Shown here one piece after another: positions 58,131-64,000 of a stretch of 64,000 bases of DNA; the stretch's first letter is position 1; each line of letters begins with the position of its first letter. Origin of the DNA: Hypomyces perniciosus (taxonomy: Eukaryota > Ascomycota > Sordariomycetes > Hypocreales > Hypocreaceae). The notes under the pieces are model-generated. The model was not told the origin of the DNA. It did not search any database and was given only the letters and a program-made list of their open reading frames with translations. The stretch covers positions 2,232,001 through 2,296,000 of the forward strand of contig SPDT01000010.1 in the NCBI GenBank assembly GCA_008477525.1, given 5' to 3'. Made by a program: the position numbers and the translations under genes.

Positions 58131-59913
58131 TTAGATCGCCAATCCACCCGAGTTCTTCTGTCTCGGGTCACCCGCCGCCTCAAACGTTCCATTCGGCAAT
58201 AGTCTCAGTCCCTGAGCTGTGCTCTGTCCCGGCGCAACCCAAGTGACATTGTGTCCCAGCGACTGCATATACGCAACCGTCTTGTTGTCGTATGCATACT
58301 CAAACGATATCCGCGGAGGGCTGAGCTGGTCGTGCATTCTCGGCATTGCCAGCGCTCCCGCAATAGTCTTCTTTCCGTCCAAAACATGAATCGTGTTCTG
58401 GACGTTGGCGGTCGTGATGCGGCTGCCGCCTGCGGAGCCGAGGGAGAGGTACAGCTTTCCATCAGGCGTCTCAGCAATAATGGGCGCGATGGATGACAAG
58501 GGTCGCTTTCCGGGACGGACGAAGTTGGCTGGGCTGGGGATGTAACCGAAGGCGTTGGTAACTCCGGGGATGCTAAAGTCGTTCATCTCATTGTTCATAA
58601 TGACACCTGTCTCTGGCACCATGAGGCTTGAGCCGAAGAGGAGGTTGATGGTGGTGGTCAATGAGACAGTCATGCCGCTCGCGTCAGCAGTCACGATATG
58701 CGACGTTCCAGGCGTGGGCAGCGACTCAATGCCATCAGGATTGTAGTAAGACACATCGAACGTCTTCTTATCAGAGATCTTGGCACGGATCTCAGCGCCG
58801 GTCTTTGGAGAAATCATGGCTTTGGTGTATTTATCCAGCCCAGGAACGAAGGAGGGATCGCCGATCTTAGTACGCTGTCCGTATGCAAACTTCATGGCCT
58901 CGTCGAGTCGGTGGGTCGTCGCGTTTACCAGCTTGGGATCGCCAAAGCTGTTGTATCCGCTGACGATGTTAAGCATACTGAGAGCCACGGGACCACCAGA
59001 TGGCGCGTTGGTGCTGGTGAGCTTGTAGCCTCGGTAGTTGATGTGAAGAGGTTCCCTGACAGCGATGGTGTAGTTCTTCAGATCCTCCAAAGTCATGATA
59101 CCTCCAGACGCACGCAAGGCCTGGATGGTAGCATTAGCAATGGGGCCAGTGTAGAATGCATCTGGACCGTCGTTGGCAATGGTCTCCAACGTAGCAGCAT
59201 AGCGCTTGCGGGTCATGGTCTCGCCCAGCTTGATAAGACGTCCATGGGGAGCAAAGTCAATGGCCCATGCGGGATCTTCGGTGAGGAAGTTGTTTGGCGA
59301 GGTGCCGGCGATGTATTTGAGCAGATCCTCGGTGACCTTGAAGCCGTTTCGGGCAGTGTTGATAGCAGGTTGCAACACATGCTTCCAAGGCAAGGTACCG
59401 TACTTCTTATGGACATACTCGAGTCCTCTAAGTTCTCCGGGAATTCCGCTGTAAAAGATCCGCCATTAGAGTCATCACAGTTCGAATTAAGGGAGGGAAT
59501 TGGCCCGGCTTGACATACCTTGCAAGGCCGCCGCGTATACTCAGGTTCGAGTTCTGCTTGTACATGTCCTCGAAAGCTGCAGCTGGAGCCGTCTCACGGA
59601 AGTCGATGAACTCATAACCCCCTTTCTTATCCCGGAGGAGCAAGAAACCACCACCGCCGATGCCACTGTGGTACATGCCAATGACACCGACACAGAAGAC
59701 GGTACCAACGAGAGCGTCGACAGCATTGCCTCCTTCTTTGAGAAGCTGGATACCGATCTCACTGCAAGCACTGCTTTCGGAAGCGACAGCTCCATTCTTG
59801 GGAATAGGTGTGCCATGAGGAGGGTTGTATGTCGGGGATGTCTGACCAAGTGGGAAAGCCGCGAGGAGGAGGAGCAGTGGCTTTGCCACGGACTTGAAGC
59901 TGTATGGAGTCAT
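58131..59913 (-). CDS. gamma-glutamyltranspeptidase (secretory)
   Basis: Two exons, 59913-59519 and 59448-58131; 570 residues. The N-terminus has a hydrophobic signal (PYSFKSVAKPLLLLLAAFPL). The large subunit includes NAVDALVGTVFCVGVIGMYH, SGIGGGGFLL and FIDFRETAPAAA, which form the gamma-glutamyl site (Arg in FRETAP). The proenzyme is cleaved before the catalytic Thr in PGTSHIVTADASG, which gives a small subunit of about 190 residues. That subunit carries MVPETGVIMNNEMNDF and the GSAGGSRI loop. It cleaves glutathione and gamma-glutamyl amides in the secretory pathway, the vacuole or outside the cell. The closely packed neighbour (206 nt) is unrelated. Confidence 0.93.
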
Positions 59914-61666
59914 TGTGTGTACAGGAAGAGCTTGGTGAAAGCCCAGGCTTCACAACGATTCTGAGAGCCGAGCCAGAGGGGTTGACTGTAAAATCCTGTA
60001 TGTCTTCCCACAGCGGATTGGACTGCATCTTAAATACTTGTATGTGCTTGACTGGGAGCCCACCCCATGTCCCTCACACGATCCCCAAGGAGTGGGGATA
60101 TCCGTTGGTTGATGCAACACAACATCCTCAACAGCAGTATTACCCTCGACTGTGTACCACTACCATTATCACGGACTTCAACCGGAGGTGGAGTAATGAC
60201 TCCCCGTCGTGAGTGGGCCGTCAGTAGCAAGGTCCATGGAGTATAGAAAAACCCGTGATATCACCTATCGCCGGCAGAAAGCGTTTTAGGAAACATGGGG
60301 TAAACCAGCATGGGCATGGAAAAACGGGCGCGTTGCTCTGACGGTGATAAGCTGGACTGAGATTAGGGACCAGCCAGCCGCACGCGCATGATCATCTTTC
60401 CGATAAGAGTTTAAGCACGAAACAAGAGCCATAAAGGAGGTAAGAAAAATATGCTTGTGCTGTGTTGTTGGTTTGTGAAGACAAGCTTTACAGCCTGTAT
60501 GTATGGATCAGCTCCGAATGCTTGCGTCCAGCATCAGGACCAATATAGTAGGTGTGAAAGTAATACTCCACCAACACCGCAATCAGAAAGACCGTTGTTG
60601 ATCAAGGTCTTGCACAACAATGTATCATGCGTGGCCAAGTCCAAACCAGGAATCTGGACCTCAATCCTCCCTCCGCCTCCGCACGAAATAGCGTTATATT
60701 GAGCCTCGATTCTCCACCTTCAGCTCCCCCCCACTCGTTAAATATTCCGCTCCTCATCGGTGTTTCCGTACACTCTTCCCTGCTTGCTTGCGCGTCCTAT
60801 TCTTAGCGGTGGACTTGGATGGTGATAGGTTGTGTTGCTATGTGTCATGGCAAATCCTCAATCGAGACCGAGCGCACCGGGATCGTCCTATCCGGTTCTT
60901 CTTAGTTTTTCGTTGACCCTTACCAGTGGGCTTGGCATGAGCCGATAGAGAAGAGCTGCGCGAAAACTAGTGTATCATAATAGTATATCTACCTTAGTAG
61001 TGTTATACTACCTAACGGCAATGCCGGTCCAACACTGCTTGAAACAGGGTTATTAGCCTCGGTAGTACTCCGTACTAGTAGCGATAAGCTGTCAAGCGAG
61101 GGACAATACTCAAGAGGGTAAACAGGCAACTCTGAAGACCAGATCAACTCAATTAGTTTGGACAAGACTTTGGGCTAATAGGAATAATGGTGGCATTCGA
61201 CGTCTCTCCATATCTGGCATAAACTCGCGCAATACAATCTAGCAAGACCTGCTTATCAAAGACTCTCAATGCTGGTCTGGAAATTGAGCTGATACGGGAC
61301 CACAGATAACCCAAACCACCCTGCATGGGTCTTTGTACCTGATGTTTAAAACGATGCACTACGCAATACTGGTAAAATCCCCGTTACATGAATTATCCAT
61401 CTGGAATAGTCCATAATAGGGCCTTTTGTGGTGTCCCTATTTTGTTCCCCACTCGCGATACGTGCCGTGAAGCAAATCTTCCACCTATCCTATGGTGAAG
61501 TTGCCGATACCCCAAACTCATGGAAATTAACACAAACAAGTCTATTTTTACGTTTATTCCATGTATTACTATCTGGGAGCCCATGATATTAGCCTCCAAG
61601 TTACGCGTGTTCTAGGATTTAATAGCCTGCCATATCCGTGTTGGCTCAGCTTTGCGTTAGTCCATC
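59914..61666. other. intergenic, no gene seen
   Basis: About 1.75 kb with only short frames. It contains an exact TACTCCGTAC at 61066-61075. Part is the promoter of the transpeptidase gene and the 3' flank of the aminotransferase gene. Confidence 0.5.
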
Positions 61667-62953
61667 CTACTCCTCCTGCAATGCAGCTATGACCCGTTTG
61701 AGACCCTCACGAAGATAATCTTCAGGATGGGAAAAGACAATCCTAAACCAACCAGGCTTCTCGGACCCGAAATTCTTACCAGCTGCAAGGAACACCCTGT
61801 TCCTGAGCAGGGTCGCCGTGATGGCGTCATCTAGGTTCTCCGCTGCGATGTCGGGGTATCGCGCCTTGTAAACGCTTCCCAGGTCTGCCCATAGGAAGAA
61901 CGCGGCGTTTACTCCTGGCTGATAGGTGATCCCATGTTCCTTGGCCCATGCGACGACCAGGCCGTAATAGTGGGCGAGTTGTTTCTGGTTCTCTGCGATG
62001 TACGAGTCAACCCACGCATCGTCTTCGAGAATGTTCGCAGTAGCGTGGTCCGAGATGGATGACGGCGAACTGTACAGGTTGACAGGCACAAGGGCATCAT
62101 GCAGCGAAGGATTCGCCTGCGAGATAATCGCTCCCAATCGAACCCCGTTGGCGCCAAAGTCCTTGGACATTCCCCAGAGAACGTGAATCCGAGCAGGGTC
62201 GATGATGCCGGTGGGATCAATGCTCAGACATGATATAAAGGGGGCGGGCGCAGGACTCGTATCTATTGTGTTTTCCCAGACGGACAATGCATATATCTCG
62301 TCGCTGATCAGGTGGAGTTCATTCTTCTCGCAAAACCGCATCAGACCGACGAGCGCGTCGCGGGTATGGCAACGACCCAGCGGGTTATGTGGATTGCAAA
62401 GAACCAGACCGCGGACTTTTGTTCCTGCAGCCTGTGCCTTTTGCAGGACTTCCTCATACTTGGCGATGGCATCGTCACCGAAAGGGTCCACGTCGTGGAA
62501 AGGCACCTGGATCACCTTGGACCCAGGCCGCTCCGAGATGTCTGAAATGAAGGTGCCATAGTGCGGCTGGCCGAGAAGAAATGCCTCTCCAGGGTTGGCA
62601 AAGGCCCAGGAAAGATGCTCAATAGCGGCGCTGCATCCGTTGGTGATATTGACGTGGGCAGGTTCAATTGGCTTGACGGGTTTGAGGTGTTTGTTGAGGA
62701 ACCGGGCCACAACGTCTTTCAGGCGCTTGGACCCGGAGACGCCATCGCCATACGTGAAGGCGTGATTCGAGAGGGCCAGACTGTCGTGGATGTGTTTGGA
62801 CAGAGTGTCGTGCATGAGTCGATTCTCAGCGACCCCCAGACTGACAATTCCTGCGGGGTTTGTCTGAGGGTCCCACAGGTCTTGAAGGGCTTTCCATATC
62901 GTCAAGTTCTTGCCGATCTTTTCAGATTCCTGGCCGCGAGCTGAGAGAGACAT
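61667..62953 (-). CDS. PLP-dependent class I/II aminotransferase (ACC synthase-like)
   Basis: Single exon; 428 residues from the ATG at 62953 (SLSARGQESEKIGKNLTIWK). An in-frame ATG at 63034 would add 27 residues with a basic, Ser-rich character. The fold-type I features are visible: GVAENRLMHDTL, FTYGDGVSGSKRLKDVVARF, NITNGCSAAIEHLSWAFANP, CNPHNPLGRCHTRDAL (pyridoxal ring contact), ELHLISDEIYALSVW (the Asp and Tyr that hold PLP) and WGMSKDFGANGVRLG with the Schiff-base Lys. The pattern is that of fungal proteins annotated as ACC synthase-like, many of which are plain aminotransferases or belong to secondary metabolism. No such cluster is visible on this side of the window. Confidence 0.9.
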   Translation of the reverse strand: MSLSARGQESEKIGKNLTIWKALQDLWDPQTNPAGIVSLGVAENRLMHDTLSKHIHDSLALSNHAFTYGDGVSGSKRLKDVVARFLNKHLKPVKPIEPAHVNITNGCSAAIEHLSWAFANPGEAFLLGQPHYGTFISDISERPGSKVIQVPFHDVDPFGDDAIAKYEEVLQKAQAAGTKVRGLVLCNPHNPLGRCHTRDALVGLMRFCEKNELHLISDEIYALSVWENTIDTSPAPAPFISCLSIDPTGIIDPARIHVLWGMSKDFGANGVRLGAIISQANPSLHDALVPVNLYSSPSSISDHATANILEDDAWVDSYIAENQKQLAHYYGLVVAWAKEHGITYQPGVNAAFFLWADLGSVYKARYPDIAAENLDDAITATLLRNRVFLAAGKNFGSEKPGWFRIVFSHPEDYLREGLKRVIAALQEE

Positions 62954-64000
62954 GGTTATGGCTGTTGTGCTGTTGGTTCCATGGATATACCGAGAATGAA
63001 GAGGAGATGCAAACGATGGAACGAAATGCTTCAATGCTGCACTTTTGAGCTACGGAAATATGGCCGCATGAGTCAGATCGAGGCGCGTGGAGACGGACGA
63101 GGCCATTAAATGTCAAGAAGGCGTCTCTTATCTTACTAGGGGAGTTCAAGTCGTTAATCGTCGGCCCCTCGCGCCGTTCCCGGATGCTTTAACGCCTACA
63201 AACGCCCGGTCGAGCTGAATCGTGCTTCCAAGGGATTTTCCCTAACCTTTAGGCTCCTACTTGGCGCAAGCCACGCTTCAAGGCATCAAGTCTTGATCTT
63301 CAGGTGGGATAGATATCATGTACGAAGTGCTGCTACTATGAGAATTCTTTTTGGAAACTATTGCTTATATGGAAGAAAGTGTTCCGATTTCAGTCATGCT
63401 CATATTCCTGGGATGGTCAATGAGAAAAGAAAAAAAAGGAGAACAAAATGATTCGGATTTACGGAGTAAGGCTTGGTTGGATCAGATCGGCCCGCGCCCG
63501 ATTCATTATCGAGATGCCTGCTAGTGCTTCGTGCTCGTATCTCATTTCTGGAGCCTGCGGCTATCAGTCCCGTTGATACGAGTAGACTCCGTAATATAAA
63601 TCCGTTCCTAAAATAAGCCCATCGACATCTCAGTAATATGTATTATATAAACACGAAAGTAGATTTATACAGCTGTTTATAAATGTTTTCTTCACCAGAT
63701 CATTATGGCAACATCTGTCGTGAAAGCATTGCATGGATCGCTATCATGGAATCCTCGTAGCCTGTAATCCTTTTGCGCCCTCTCGTCCTTTCGCGACAAT
63801 GGCCCACCCAGCTCATATCGGAAAGGGCGTGAATGACAATGACGTAAGTCTTGTCCTACGCTATGGGATCCTTCATTACCTTTGTGGTTGGCGAGAATAT
63901 GCACGCAGTCCCGAAAATCGCCAAATTGCCACAGCTAGCCGAGAAGCATTCCGAGTGATCGGGTGCCGACGCATAGATAGACAATCTTCCGTTATTATGG
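62954..64000. other. terminal intergenic region, no gene seen
   Basis: The promoter of the aminotransferase gene and about 1 kb of unassigned sequence up to the window end. It contains TACGGAGTAA (inverse of the dispersed decamer, one mismatch) at 63460-63469. Short frames here do not resemble proteins. Confidence 0.45.

Noticed and set aside
58131..62953. secondary-metabolite cluster from the transpeptidase and aminotransferase genes
   Set aside because: There is no core synthase, P450, methyltransferase or regulator nearby, and the genes are 1.7 kb apart with unrelated housekeeping neighbours.
63692..63904. 70-codon ORF on the minus strand near the window end
   Set aside because: No recognisable motif or splice context; likely chance.
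1..64000. tRNA genes, rRNA and CRISPR arrays
   Set aside because: I looked for T-arm-like GGTTCGAATC patterns and regularly spaced direct repeats and found none that hold; a covariance-model scan was not possible.

Overview
The window is nuclear DNA of a filamentous ascomycete (Pezizomycotina). The evidence is short (about 50-100 nt) GT-AG introns with CTAAC/CTGAC-type branch sites, a Zn2Cys6 regulator, a PTH11/rhodopsin-type membrane protein, a large fungal ankyrin protein, an NLP, GH30 beta-1,6-glucanases and a TMEM16 scramblase, next to a 3.2 kb AT-rich block that looks mutated by RIP (repeat-induced point mutation). No ribosomal, tRNA or CRISPR features were recognised. I cannot name the species. 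A Hypocreales-like soil or mycoparasitic fungus would fit, but that is inference.

Layout: 1-3180 is an AT-rich, gene-less, RIP-like block. 3181-6600 is a degenerate border with a fragment of an NAD+ synthetase gene. 6617-8884 is a ferric reductase. 9516-13776 is an accessory patch. It holds a minus-strand gene built almost wholly of micro-exons (about 24 exons, mostly 9-45 nt, joining to a zinc-knuckle plus coiled-coil protein), a broken inverted partial copy of it, and an F-box stub. 15101-16685 is a CAX-type cation/H+ exchanger; 18263-22586 a membrane ankyrin protein with an in-frame stop near its end; 22837-24374 a GH30 glucanase; 27789-28694 an NLP.

29044-33908 is a compact set: a Zn2Cys6 factor, an MFS exporter and an MDR reductase. 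The exporter and reductase diverge from a promoter that carries a 9-bp-periodic array of TCCGC sites. After it come a rhodopsin-domain membrane protein and a second GH30 glucanase (37097-38607).

41206-62953 is mostly conserved housekeeping and secretory content: cyclin H, a BAR protein, annexin, a small beta-carbonic anhydrase, thioredoxin, a GH89 alpha-N-acetylglucosaminidase, a TMEM16 scramblase with a 36-nt poly-C run, a Gfo/Idh/MocA dehydrogenase, gamma-glutamyltranspeptidase and a PLP aminotransferase.

The strongest candidate for something undescribed is the micro-exon gene. All joins are GT-AG, nearly all exons are multiples of 3 and symmetric in phase, several 21-nt exons encode exactly one coiled-coil heptad, and the related inverted copy lacks exactly two of the frame-neutral exons. 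All gene models were built by hand by reading splice sites and checking frame arithmetic; none has been tested against transcripts or databases.
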